Positions 21,001-31,984 of a DNA stretch of 64,000 bases are shown here, in pieces. The translations under genes were made by a program, and so were the position numbers. How positions within the stretch are numbered: the stretch's first letter is position 1; every line of letters starts with the position of its first letter. The stretch is from Vicia villosa (taxonomy: Eukaryota; Streptophyta; Magnoliopsida; Fabales; Fabaceae). A model generated the notes under the pieces. It had not been told where the DNA came from, made no database searches, and was given only the letters and a program-made list of their open reading frames with translations. The DNA is taken from the NCBI RefSeq assembly GCF_029867415.1, contig NC_081186.1, positions 28,647,915 to 28,711,914 on the forward strand, in the 5' to 3' direction.

Positions 21001-22663
21001 GTCTGGAGGAGAAGTCAAGTTTGGAGGAGATCAGAAGGGCAAGATAATTGGCTCTGGAACTATAAAGTCTGGTAACTCTCCTTCCATTTCTAATGTACTT
21101 CTTGTAGAAGGATTAACACATAACCTCTTATCTATCAGTCAATTGAGTGACAATGGTTATGATATAATCTTTAATCAAAAGTCTTGCAAGGCTGTAAATC
21201 AGAAGGATGGCTCAATCCTATTTACAGGCAAGAGGAAGAACAACATTTATAAGACAGATCTGCAAGATCTTATGAGTCAGAAGGTGACTTGTCTTATGTC
21301 TGTTTCTGAAGAGCAGTGGGTCTGGCACAGAAGATTAGGTCATGCTAGTTTGAGAAAGATTTCTCAGATTAACAAACTGGATCTTGTCAGAGGACTCCCT
21401 AATCTGAAATTCAAATCAGATGCTCTTTGTGAAGCATGTCAGAAGGGCAAGTTCTCCAAACCTGCATTCAAGTCCAAGAATGTTGTTTCTACCTCAAGGC
21501 CATTAGAACTCTTGCACATTGATCTGTTTGGCCCAGTCAAAACAGCATCTGTCAGAGGGAAGAAATATGGATTAGTCATCGTAGATGATTATAGCCGCTG
21601 GACGTGGGTAAAATTCTTGAAACACAAGGATGAGACTCATTCAGTGTTCTTTGATTTCTGCATTCAGATTCAATCTGAAAAAGAGTGTAAAATCATAAAG
21701 GTCAGAAGTGATCATGGTGGTGAATTTGAGAACAGATCCTTTGAAGAATTCTTCAAAGAAAATGGTATTGCCCATGATTTCTCTTGTCCTAGAACTCCAC
21801 AGCAAAATGGAGTTGTAGAACGAAAGAATAGGACTCTGCAAGAAATGGCCAGAACCATGATCAATGAAACCAATATGGCTAAGCATTTCTGGGCAGAAGC
21901 AATAAACACTGCATGCTATATTCAGAATAGAATCTCTATCAGACCTATTCTAAATAAGACTCCTTATGAATTGTGGAAGAATAAAAAGCCCAGCATTTCA
22001 TATTTCCATCCTTTTGGATGTGTATGCTTTATTCTGAACACTAAAGATCATCTTGGTAAGTTTGATTCCAAAGCACAAAAATGTTTCCTTCTTGGATATT
22101 CTGAACGCTCAAAAGGCTATAGAGTATACAATACTGAAACATTGATTGTGGAAGAATCAATCAATATCAGGTTTGATGATAAGCTTGGTTCTGAAAAACC
22201 AAAGCAGTTTGATAATTTTGCAGATTGGGATATTGATATATCAGAAGTTGCTGAGCCAAGAAGCAACGCATCAGAAGCAGAGCTTCTCAGAAGCAAAGAA
22301 TCTGAAGATCAAGTATCAGCTTCTCTGGAGAATCTAAGCATTTCTGAAGAACCATCTGTCAGAAGATCATCCAGACTCATCTCTGATCATTCAGAAGATG
22401 TCATTCTTGGAAAGAAGGATGATCCAATCAGAACAAGAGCATTCCTTAAGAACAATGCAGACTGTCAATTAGGCCTTGTATCTTTGATCGAGCCAACTTC
22501 TGTTGATCATGCTCTAGAAGATCCAGACTGGATAATTGCTATGCAAGAAGAACTGAATCAGTTTACAAGGAATGATGTTTGGGATCTTGTTCCTAGACCA
22601 GATGGATTCAATATAATAGGTACAAAATGGGTCTTCAGAAACAAGCCCAGAATGAGAAGATGA
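20885..22663 (+). pseudogene. pol: SIRE-type pol truncated: protease and integrase kept, RT and RNase H deleted
   Basis: The frame is open from 20825 (a TGA is just upstream), +1 relative to gag. It carries the protease motif WYLDSGCSRHMTG, the HHCC zinc region, the integrase D,D,E motifs (HIDLFGP, RSDHGGEFE, NGVVERKNRT) and the start of RVT_2 (GTKWVFRNK). After FRNK the sequence jumps to the last codons and 3' flank of pol as seen in the sister copy, removing about 1.4 kb with the whole catalytic RT and RNase H. The junction has a two-base GC microhomology, typical of an illegitimate deletion. The protein ends with a short frameshifted tail. Confidence 0.92.
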
Positions 22664-23106
22664 GAAGTTCTTATGTATGACTATCTTCTGAAATGAAAAT
22701 TTTTTTAAGAAGTTCTGATTGAAATCTATTAGAAATTGTGATTCAGTTATTACTAACGTTTCATTGTCTAAGTTGATTCAGAATCTCTTTAAAAGCAAAA
22801 CAGCTGTAACTGGCTATCCAGATGGTAAACACGTGTTCACTATTCCCGGACAAGCGTGCGTGCAGTTGAGGGGACGTCTACTTAGGTAACTGTGCAAATC
22901 ACATCTTTTGTCATTATTATCTCTCCTCACGTCACGTAACATTAAATGCTTTTCATCATTTACTCTCTTTCAGTTTTCTTTTTATATTCTTCAAACGTTT
23001 CTTTTCCCTCTCATATTTCTCTCACTTTGCATTTAGTTTCTTTTTCGTCTCTCTCTTTACATTCATATCATAAACCCTAGCAGTTTCCAATATCTGCAAC
23101 TTCATC
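22664..23106 (+). other. Spacer between truncated pol and the env-like ORF
   Basis: Noncoding, matching the pol/env-like spacer of the sister copy (2882-3333 reversed). It ends in a pyrimidine-rich stretch (CTCTCTTTCAG, CTTTCTTTTC) before the env-like ATG, which could serve as a 3' splice acceptor for a subgenomic RNA. That is a speculation. Confidence 0.5.
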
Positions 23107-24240
23107 ATGAATCCATCGTCAAGCTCTGGGAATCAAGATAATGATCGGAAACAAAAGAGAAAGGCAACTGCTGAACCAGAAACCAAACCAAAAAGAGTAA
23201 GGATCACTTCCTCTTCAAAGACCTCCACCACCTCTTCCTCCTCATTCATCCTCTCGGAACCACCTTCTTCACCATCTGATATCTCCTCTCCTTCAACCCA
23301 TCCATCAGATATTTCTTCATCTCTCTCACACCCTTTTCCCACCAGAACACCTAATCCCTATAGTGTTGTTCTTCCCGACTCCAGGTTCACTGTCAACCCT
23401 CCAACCCCTACCACTCAATCATTTCTGGAGCTTTTACATTCTGATGTAAATGGCTGGTTGGAGATTCTGGGTGCTGCTCACCTTAACCATCTGGATGAGT
23501 ATGCTACAAGCAACCTTTGGGATACCTTTTGTCAGGATTTTCTGGTTAGGGCTACAGACACTCAGAGAAGGATCATGTCTGAAGCTCCTGGTATTCGTGG
23601 TCTTCGGCTGGAAGCTGGTGAAAGCAGCTATCACCATCTCATCAGGAACAGAAGTGTTCTTGAGAAGAAGATACCTGCAGATGAGTTGGAAGAAGAAAAT
23701 CTCTGCAGAGACATCGTGGTGTGGAAACCATGGTTTACTGTGCTGACTGGAGATTTTCAGTGGCTGTTTAACTGGTTCAGAATGAACCCTTCTGAAAAAG
23801 CACCTCACATGGTCTTTCCAGTAGTGGTTTATCCTGCTGAAGTTGCTGGTCCTACTCCTCCAACAAACCTAGCAGCTATTCTTCAAGCGTTGGAAGCTGG
23901 AACTTCTGAGCTGCCTGAACCAGAATATGCTAAGGCGACTTCTGAGTCAGACTCAGATGAGGAAATGGAAGATGCACAAGCTGAAGATCTTCCAGAAGAT
24001 CACCCTGCTGAGATTGCTGTCCCTCTTGGCAGAAATACTGGTGCCTCCTCTTCTGGTGAAACCTCAGCTCTGATGGAGACCTTGGAAGCTCTACATCAGA
24101 ATCAAGCTATGCTGGCTTCTCGTTTGGACGCGCAAGAAATAGCCAATGCTGAGTTTCGCTCCTTCATGGCAAGGCAAGCTACAAGCACTGACGGGATTCA
24201 TGATGTTCTGGCGCGGATTTTGCGTAGGCTAGGATCTTAG
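23107..24240 (+). CDS. Env-like third ORF of SIRE-type element, intact (377 aa)
   Basis: An open frame downstream of pol in the same orientation, as in SIRE-type elements. The N-terminus has a basic, possibly nuclear-localising segment (KQKRKAT, KPKRVRI), then a Ser/Thr/Pro-rich linker to about residue 105. A central globular-looking domain (about 105-255) contains LWDTFCQDFL and KPWFTVLTGDFQWLFNWF. An acidic linker follows (about 275-300), then a C-terminal predicted coiled coil (TLEALHQNQAMLASRLDAQEI). I see no signal peptide, furin-type site or transmembrane helix, so an envelope role is not supported here. A nucleic-acid or gag-associated role is equally possible. The sister copy keeps only the ends of this ORF. 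Confidence 0.8.
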   Translation: MNPSSSSGNQDNDRKQKRKATAEPETKPKRVRITSSSKTSTTSSSSFILSEPPSSPSDISSPSTHPSDISSSLSHPFPTRTPNPYSVVLPDSRFTVNPPTPTTQSFLELLHSDVNGWLEILGAAHLNHLDEYATSNLWDTFCQDFLVRATDTQRRIMSEAPGIRGLRLEAGESSYHHLIRNRSVLEKKIPADELEEENLCRDIVVWKPWFTVLTGDFQWLFNWFRMNPSEKAPHMVFPVVVYPAEVAGPTPPTNLAAILQALEAGTSELPEPEYAKATSESDSDEEMEDAQAEDLPEDHPAEIAVPLGRNTGASSSGETSALMETLEALHQNQAMLASRLDAQEIANAEFRSFMARQATSTDGIHDVLARILRRLGS

Positions 24241-24933
24241 TCCTTTGGTCTTTGTAGTTTTTTCTTTCCTTGTTGCATCTGTTTTCCTGCATTCCTCTCT
24301 TGTAATCTTTTTTGATTATCAATGAAAAGTTTCTTTGCTTTTACATTCCAGTGATTTTATTTGTCGTTTTATTCATCTGAATCTTTTGAAACATTCTTTT
24401 TGATGTTATGACAAAAAGGGGGAGAAGATAAATGATAAATGATTTGATTAATCTATCAGTTGCTGGGTAAAGCTCCCACACATTTACTAACAAGAACTGC
24501 AAGTTCTATATGGTTTAAGTGTTTTGCAGGTATAAAGAAGTGAAGAGAATCTTCAAAGCAAACACAAGAAGCAAAACCATAAGAAGTGTTATTCTGTAAA
24601 AAGAATAAACTCATGGAAACTGAAGCAAGCTGAGTGCTGTCAAGCTTCAGAAATCAGAAGCACTGATAATAGAATTTGATCCATATTTGTCTATTTGATC
24701 TGACAAAATTCTATTTGCTCTGATACATTATTTTAGCCTATATGGCTCTGATACATATCATGTGTTCTAATATACATTTTATGTTCTGACTCGTTCATGC
24801 TGACTTTTGTCGTTTAGTTTTTGTTCTGTAACATTTCAGGATGTAGAGATGCTCTGATGATGCTCTGGTACATTCAACAATGTTCTGATACAAATCTAGC
24901 ATGAAGTGATGTTGGTAGAAATTCAAAGCTCTG
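24241..24933 (+). other. SIRE 3' UTR, part 1, with an internal polypurine tract
   Basis: Noncoding. It contains AAAAAGGGGGAGAAG at 24414-24428, preceded by TTTTTGATGTTATGAC, closely resembling the context of the true polypurine tract at 51116-51132 (TTTTTGTCATCATC). The UTR is interrupted at 24933 by Ogre and continues at 50569. Confidence 0.8.
24929..24933. repeat. Target-site duplication (left) of Ogre
   Basis: CTCTG before the LTR. The same five bases follow the other LTR at 50564-50568. Confidence 0.95.
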
Positions 24934-25474
24934 TGTGGTGTCGTTTTCTTTTACCTCCCCGTTTCACTTGGGAGGACGGCACGCTAAACCCTTCACGCGA
25001 AATTTGGAAGGAGAATGCGCCCGTGGTGGGATGAATTTTATTTCAGTTCTTCCTACGATATCACACGAACTTTCTTATTTGTCCTACGAGTAGGAAAGGG
25101 GAAAAAAGATCTCAACTAAACCCTAGGAGTTTGCTAAGTGTGGGGATTTCACCTAGACTAGAAATTCTGGAGTCCGGGAGGTCGGTTATACATAGGGAAG
25201 TGTTTAAACACCCTACATATCTGTAGTACTCTACAGGAACCTTCTCTGTGTCATTGTGATTGTGTTTATTGCTATGATTGGGAAAGTTTCTCCTTTGTGT
25301 TAGGAGAAGGAATTGAATTGATTTGAAAAGACAGACAGACAGACAGACTGACTATTTTTGGTATTTTATTAGCTCGCTGAGATTCCTTGTGAACCTCATG
25401 CCTACATATCCCTAGTGGAAGTCAGAGCTTAATGTAGTTCGGGGAACTAACTAGGGAAATTAATGTTTTTTGGT

Positions 25475-27165
25475 GCCTTGCTTGAAGCTCAAGGTTGAAG
25501 CTTGGAATTAAATCTCTGTTTACAGTAAAGAGACATGAAATTATCTCTACAGAGAGGTATTTGTACTATTCCACCACAAACATTTAAAGGAGTGACAGAA
25601 TAACTGAATTCATTTCATTCAAGAGGGGGACCTTACTTGTGTATGTGCAAGTATACCAGTCAAATGCCTCTTAAATGAAAGAAAGATGCTCATCCAAATT
25701 AGGGAAAGTTACCACATGTCTGGGTTTTACTGCCAGCTCATGCCTTTCAAAATCCTAAATGGGAGACTTGATTAAAATTGAAATGAAATGTTTGTTTGTT
25801 TGAATGTGGTAGAGTAGTAAAAATATCTCTCTATGGAGATAAGCTATGTCTATCTACTGTGTAAAAGATTTGACTTTAGCTGGCTTGTATGAGGCCCAAG
25901 CTTGAGGCTTTTTGATTGATTAATTAATATTATTGACTCTGGGAGATGACTCCACTGGGAATTAATTACAGGGTATTTTTGTGTTCTGTATAAAGCCCAG
26001 AATTGAGGCTGACTCTACTTAGGGAGACTCTATTTGTGTGCCTTGTACAAAGCCCAAGGTTGTGGCTAACTGTTGAGGATAATTGAATGACTCTATTTTA
26101 TGTGCCTTGTACAAAGCCCAAGGTTGTGGCTAACTCTAGCTAGGGGAAAACATTATTTTCTGCCTTGTACAAAGCCCAAGGTTGTGGCGGACTCTTAAAT
26201 GAATTAAGTATGGATGACTATATGGGGAAAGATCCTAAGTGTTAGGAATCTTTGACACATGAAAGATATGGTTTATCTGCCTTGTACAAAGCCCAAGGTT
26301 GTGGCTACTGAGTGATGAAGGACTCACTGGGGAGACTCTATTATCTGCCTTGTACAATGCCCAAGGTTGAGGCTGACTCTTGACAGGGGAGTTTTATTGT
26401 TTGGGTGCCTTGTATGAAGCCCAAGGTTGAGGCTAACTGTTTTTGTTGGTTTTGACTCTATTGAGGAGATTTTATCTATTAAAAGACTGTTTTTTGATGG
26501 AAGCTAACCCTTTCCAGGGATTTTGACTCAGCTGGTGAATTTGTCTGTTAAAAGACTGACTTTATCATGTTTTTTGGAGGCTGACCCTTTCCAGGGGTTT
26601 TGACTCTTTTGGGGAAATTATCTCCTAAGAGAATGAAATCTATTTTATTTTTTTGACATTTATTAATTGACTTTGGAGGCTAACCCTTTCCAGGGGTTTT
26701 TATTAAAATGAAGGAATGTGTGGAAGCTAACCCTTTCCAGGGATATTTATTGAAATGAAAAGTGGATGGCAGAAAGATTATCTAGTGGAGACTTCTTGTT
26801 TAAAGCCCAAGATGAAGGCTGACTCAATGTTGAGGATGACCAAAACATAGATCCTAGACTCTACTAAGGAGGATTGATGAAGATAAGGGTGACAGAGACT
26901 GTCCATGTCTCTCATTCCAAAAATGTACTCAATGTGAAATTGAGACAAACTTAGCTTGTTTTAAGTCTGGTTTAAATTGGAAGAAACTCACCAGGGTAGG
27001 CTAAAAGGTGACTAAAGACCTGTTCCTATGTTTATAAGAAACCTGATGGGTCCTTGTATACAAGCTCAAGAGGAAGCTGGAAATGCTTTTAAGAAGCCTG
27101 TGGGTCCTTGTACAAAGCCCAAGAGGAGGCTAATCGAGGGTCCTTGTTATAGCACAAGAGAAAGC
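25475..27165 (-). repeat. Array of CTTG...CAAG hairpin units in the Ogre LTR
   Basis: About 13 irregularly spaced units built on CCTTGTACAAAGCCCAAGG, starting near 25475, 25883, 25984, 26041, 26105, 26163, 26280, 26348, 26408, 26794, 27052, 27106 and 27142. Each can form a short stem around a ~9 nt loop. Most use CCTTG/CAAGG, but the unit at 25984 uses TTCTG/CAGAA and the one at 26794 uses TCTTG/CAAGA. The partner LTR carries the same array at 45034-46730. Confidence 0.7.
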
Positions 27166-28270
27166 TATGTAGTTTTGAACTTATTTTGGCTCTAAGCAAA
27201 TGGGTAAGAGGTTTCACCGGGAATAATTCCTCTTTGGGTGGATGTGTCCTATTACTTTTGGATTCTAAGGTTTTTGCCAAGATGTTTCACCGGGAATAAT
27301 TCATCTTGGGGGTTTGAACTACAGATCTCTAATTAGGAAAGAGCCTTCACCGGGAAGACATTCTCAATCCTAGGTCATATTCCTATAATATATATATAGT
27401 TTAACTGTCCTAAGGTTTATACTCAAACGTAGTTCTAAACTAATATATGCACAGTTTATATTTGACAGTAATTTAAATAAAGACTGTAAATTGAAAGCTT
27501 GTAAAGCCTAACCTGGATAGAGTGGAGGCCATTGAAGAAGTATGTACAGAGCCTCAACAGTAATTTTTGTTGTTTTTGTTGATAACAGTTGAATGTATAT
27601 GATAAACAGTTAATGGTTTTTGAAAACAGAAGAAGTGAAGATGGACAAAGGTCACATAGGTATCTGAAGAGTTTCACCGGGAATAATGCCCTTCAAATAC
27701 CAGAAGAATGTTTTTGAAAACAGAAAGAAGATTTTGAAAATACAGTTTTGAAAACAAGCTAAGAAGAGAAGGTTTTTGGGACTTACACTCTATTAGAGGC
27801 CCACTTAAAAATGATTTACTGTTTATGAAAACAGTTGAAGAAAAGATTGAAATGATATAAGGTTTTGTTGTTTGAAAACCTTAATCATCTGTTTAATCAG
27901 AGATTGAAAACAATTTTGTAGATTGACAAAAGTCAACTTAATTAAGGCAAAGATGAAATCTATACCTAATTAAGACCTAAATAAATAGGGTTTTTATCAT
28001 AACATTATTCACAAAGTAATTAGGTTAAAACAAAATGAATATATATATTTTAAAGTATTTAAGAAAACATTTAAAACATACTATTTTAAACCTAATTAAA
28101 ATACATGAAATAAATAATATTTTTATGATTTTTTTGATTATTTATAAAATATATATATTAATCAACAAGTGTTTAAAAAATGAAGTCAAAATGAATTAAT
28201 TTGATAAGTTAAATAATTGGTTAAAGTTGTGAAGGAATTAAGTTAGAAAAGTGATAAAAAATAGGTTTTG

Positions 28271-28341
28271 GTCCTAGCAAGGCTTGAACTCACGCCCTTG
28301 AGGTTACCAGTCCAAAACAACACCACTGAGCCAACGCGCGC
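28271..28341 (-). other. tRNA-like module 1 in the Ogre LTR
   Basis: On the minus strand it contains an A-box-like TGGCTCAGTGG and, about 40 bp on, a B-box-like GAGTTCAAGCC. The T arm can pair as GTGAG/CTTGC around TTCAAGC. An acceptor stem does not form, so it is a decayed tRNA-derived piece and not a functional tRNA. The second LTR copy is at 47837-47907. Confidence 0.5.
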
Positions 28342-28414
28342 TCAGTGTTAGTGACTTGCCTCCATTTGGTCATGTTTCAAAACAAGTTGTAAACCCTTAA
28401 AAAATAAAAGAATC

Positions 28415-28500
28415 AAAAAAAGTCTGGGGCGAGGGGGATTCGAACCCCAGACTTGTGGCATGATGATACTAAGGGCGCATGTGTGGCCACTAGGGCAAGT
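28415..28500 (-). other. tRNA-like module 2 with Pol III terminator-like T tract in the Ogre LTR
   Basis: On the minus strand it contains TTGCCCTAGTGGC (A-box-like), a perfect B box GGTTCGAATCC, and a run of seven T directly after an 8 bp inverted repeat GTCTGGGG...CCCCAGAC. This is the layout of a tRNA-derived Pol III unit or SINE head. The second LTR copy is at 47981-48066. Confidence 0.5.
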
Positions 28501-29447
28501 TGTTTAGTCATTAATAAAACGCATATCACTCAAAATAAAATAAACTCTGCCCTGAGATTTGAATTTTGCGCGCCACCACCATCTTCGTCTTCAACCTCAA
28601 GCTCTATGAATTTGAATTTCTGAACTTACTCATTTCTCAATCATTTGCCATGATGTAAACACGAAACTTGCTCTAATTTCACTCACGATTCTAAATATGT
28701 AACTAACATGAACAAATATTAACTACATCTAACTAATTTATCAGAAATCGTGAAGAACCCTAAAATTTCAAAATCAAATTAAATGACTATACTGAAAGAT
28801 AAATGGATGATGATAGAGGGTTTTCAATCCTCTGATGATGCTGAACAAGATAGAATCGAGCTATTTCACAAAAGGTGCTTAAATTAGAGAGGTGAAGTTC
28901 AGAAACTTACCTCTGAAAATGGAGGTCGTGAGGATGATTGAGAGCACCTGGGCTTGAATGAATGATCTCAATAGCTTCCCTGAGACTCAATGATGCTAAC
29001 TGGATGCTTATTGTAGCCTGAATCCTTCTGAATTGTTCTATGGACCTCCCTCGATTTGAGCTTCAAGTGGACATGGAGGTTGTTGAATCCTGAGTTACAG
29101 ATGAGCTGCAGCCATCTGGTTAGCTTCACTATGACCTGAGGAGTGTGTCTGGATGATTAGCTTGCCTTGAAACCTTCTGAATCACTCCATGGACCTCCAA
29201 CTGCAAGTGCTCCAAAGTGAGAGCAACAATGGTGTTCCTCCACCTACAGAAGTGATCCAGGTGCTTGGATCACCTCAAATGACCTCCCTTGAGATGTTAG
29301 AATGCTCACTTCCCAAAGATAAGCTTTGGTTTGAAGAAATCGATTCTTCTTGCCAAAGAACTTTGAAAAACAATGAACAAGAGGAGAGAAAGAGAAAGCA
29401 AGGAATATGGTTGCTTTGGTGTGTTTTTTGAATGAGAATGAGGCCTC

Positions 29448-29455
29448 TATTTATA
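29448..29455 (-). promoter_or_regulatory. TATA box in Ogre 3' LTR copy
   Basis: The minus strand reads TATAAATA in GCCTATAAATAGAGGCC, a strong plant TATA context, about 1.5 kb into the LTR on the element strand. Confidence 0.65.
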
Positions 29456-30997
29456 GGCAAATGTCTCAGTACTGATTGGGAGAGTGAGCTTGCTTAGTGA
29501 AGTAAGTTTGGTTTCTTAGCCATGAAGAAATTTCAAAGAATATCCAAATGTGATCATTGCATTTTCGAGCCACCTCCCCTATCCATTGATTCTATCTGAT
29601 CTTAGGGGACAATTCAGATGCAAAGTGAGCTCTAATTGGTTGGTGAGAAGATTCCTTGGGTGATTCATCAATTTGCCATAAATTCTCAAATGTAATCATT
29701 ACATAATCACATGTTCTTGTTTTAGAATCTTCTTCAATCCTTATGGCATGGTGAAAATGAATCCATGGCATGGTTTCAGATGTGTTATGGGTCATGTAGC
29801 ATCCATAAGAGAGGTTATTTGCACAAAATTTGCAAAGTCCAAAAGTGTTCATGACCTATAATTTTACTTCATGAGGCCAACTTTGAACAAGCATAACTCC
29901 TAGCTCAAATTGAATTTGGAGAAGGTTGAACACAATTTGGAAAGCCCTAAACATCTACTTCAAATCATTAGTTTATGTCTTCTTCAGAATCATTTAGGAA
30001 ATTTGTGAAAAATGAGCCTAAAGTTGGATGAAAACTAGGTTAAAACACTTAGAAAAATTTCTAAGTGTTTATGACCTAAACTTCAAAATTTCCAAAACTT
30101 CATAAATGGTTGATCTTTTGAAAAAAGTTCCTTTGTAAGATGTTGTTTTATTTTGCAAGATCTACAACTTTCATGTTGGAAGTTTTTTGAGTTGTGTAGG
30201 TGAAATTTTGAGATCTCACCATGCCTTCAAAAACCCTAATTCCCGACTTTTCGCTCCTTGATGAATTTCTTTGAATTTCTTTGGCCAAATGACTTTGACA
30301 TCCATATATTGATGATATTGATCTTTGAAAGTCATTTTTTGACCAAAAGCCTTAAAAGTCAATGATGATCCTTCACAGTTGACTTTTTCCTGACAAAGTG
30401 AATTTTTGGGCTTTTGTGTAGAAATAAGATCTTCTCCACAAATGGATGATATAAATGGATTATATGGAGGTAGTAGAGATCCTTGAATCATGTCTTGAGT
30501 TTTGGATTCATGCCCTGATTCAGAAGTCAACTATCTTGGTGAATTAGGTCAAAACCCTAATTTGTCGACCATGTGAAAGTAATGACTGTAGACTTTGAAT
30601 TGAAGTGTGATGTCCAGTAGACCTTGTAATATGAGTTATTTGAAGATGATTGATGTCTTTGAATGACCCTCTGAGGTTTTTTAGGGTTTCCCAAATGTGA
30701 TCCCTGATTTCAGTCCTTGATAGGCTCAGAACCCTAGTCTGGCGACCTGAGTAAACCTGTACTCATATGACTGGATGTCTAATCAATCATAGATGAGAAA
30801 AGTGAAGTCTTTGAGCCTCATGATTGTATTAGGGACTAATCCTTGTATTGATTGATCCTTTGCCTGAGCTTTCTTGTCTTTGAGCATCCTCGATTAGGTA
30901 CCAGATGGAGAAATGACTGCTCTGGGTACTTGTCTTGACCTGATGAACAATCCTGAAGGTATGTCATCTCAGGGGGGTCAAAAATTAGGGTATGACA

Positions 30998-31012
30998 GAT
31001 GCCCCTATTTAA
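30998..31012 (-). other. Polypurine tract of Ogre
   Basis: The plus strand reads GATGCCCCTATTTAA next to the LTR. On the element strand this is TTAAATAGGGGCATC, the purine-rich primer site before the 3' LTR. Confidence 0.7.
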
Positions 31013-31370
31013 GTTTCTTTTATCTGGAGGGAGAGAGATTGAGATCTCGATCTCTCCTGCGTAAAAGAGACTTAAATATCAAAGAATGCCCGAATTTTGG
31101 GCGCTCCTGAGATGTTGTTATTGATAAAATCTTTGCATGATTTGATCCCGTTGTCGCACTTGGCGGGGGATGAGGAGACAAAACTCCTGCAGAAATTCTT
31201 GATGTGGATTCTGGTGAATGGATGGCAATGTAGGATGCGCAATCCATCTTCTTTAACTAAGTGTTGATACTTAGAGAAAGGTAAACAACCTCCTCTCGTT
31301 CCGGATGTCCAAATCTCGAAACTGGCCTTAGTTGCGTTTGGACAATATCTCAGATAAAGAGAAAATTTCC
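31013..31370 (-). other. Distal Ogre 3' UTR, unique part
   Basis: Noncoding sequence between the polypurine tract and the first tandem array. It contains an inverted pair, GAGAGAGATTGAGATCTC/GATCTCTCCTGC, near 31030-31060. I see nothing else in it. Confidence 0.5.
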
Positions 31371-31905
31371 AACAGTTTGTTTCCTCATCAAACTTCTTAC
31401 CAGCACTTGGAGGTAAGATACCATTTGATGGTAATAAAGAAACTTCAAAGGTTTGTTTCCTCATCAAACTTCTCATCAGCACTTGGAGACGAGATACCAT
31501 TTGACGGTAATAAAGAAACTTCAAAGGGTTGTTTCCTCATCAAACTTCTCATCAGCACTTGGAGATGAGATACCATTTGACGGTAATAAAGAAACTTCAA
31601 AGGGTTGTTTCCTCATCAAACTTCTCATCAGCACTTGGAGATGAGATACCATTTGACGGTAAATAAAGAAACTTCAAAGGGTTGTTTCCTCATCAAACTT
31701 CTCATCAGCACTTGGAGATGAGATACCATTTGACGGTAAATAAAGAAACTTCAAAGGGTTGTTTCCTCATCAAACTTCTCATCAGCACTTGGAGATGAGA
31801 TACCATTTGACGGTAATAAAGAAACTTCAAAGGGTTGTTTCCTCATCAAACTTCTCATCAGCACTTGGAGATGAGATACCATTTGATGGTAATAAAGAAA
31901 CTTCG
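31371..31905 (-). repeat. Tandem array of a 76-77 bp unit in the Ogre 3' UTR (7 copies)
   Basis: The unit beginning TTCCTCATCAAACTTCT recurs at 31381, 31457, 31533, 31609, 31686, 31763 and 31839. The spacing is 76, 76, 76, 77, 77 and 76 bp. Central copies are nearly identical, and the first copy is the most divergent. ORFs running through the array are a by-product of the repeat. Confidence 0.9.
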
Positions 31906-31984
31906 CCATCTTCCCTTTTGACCTGGCATCTTTGAAAGATTGTCATATGGGCCCATGCTTTTTGAGGGGCTAATGACTTTGTTT

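Larger units (their letters stand above)
24934..30997 (-). repeat. 3' LTR of Ogre (6064 bp)
   Basis: On the minus strand it runs from TGTCATACCCTAATTTTTG to GACACCACA. It is noncoding. It contains an ACAG microsatellite (25331-25350), a reiterated hairpin array (25475-27165), a family of AACCCTTTCCAGGG motifs (26505-26750), recurring TTTCACCGGGAATAAT motifs (27214, 27284, 27674) and tRNA-like modules (28271-28500). TATA box is at 29448-29455. The identical partner copy is at 44493-50563. Confidence 0.97.

Noticed and set aside
23107..24240. Treating the env-like ORF as a proven envelope gene or an endogenous retrovirus
   Set aside because: No signal peptide, membrane helix or fusion motif is visible. 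The label is positional only.
25331..25350. ACAG microsatellite as a separate feature
   Set aside because: Short, and present in both Ogre LTRs, so it is noted within the LTR entry.
28271..28500. Functional tRNA genes in the Ogre LTR
   Set aside because: No acceptor stem forms, so only tRNA-like modules are claimed.
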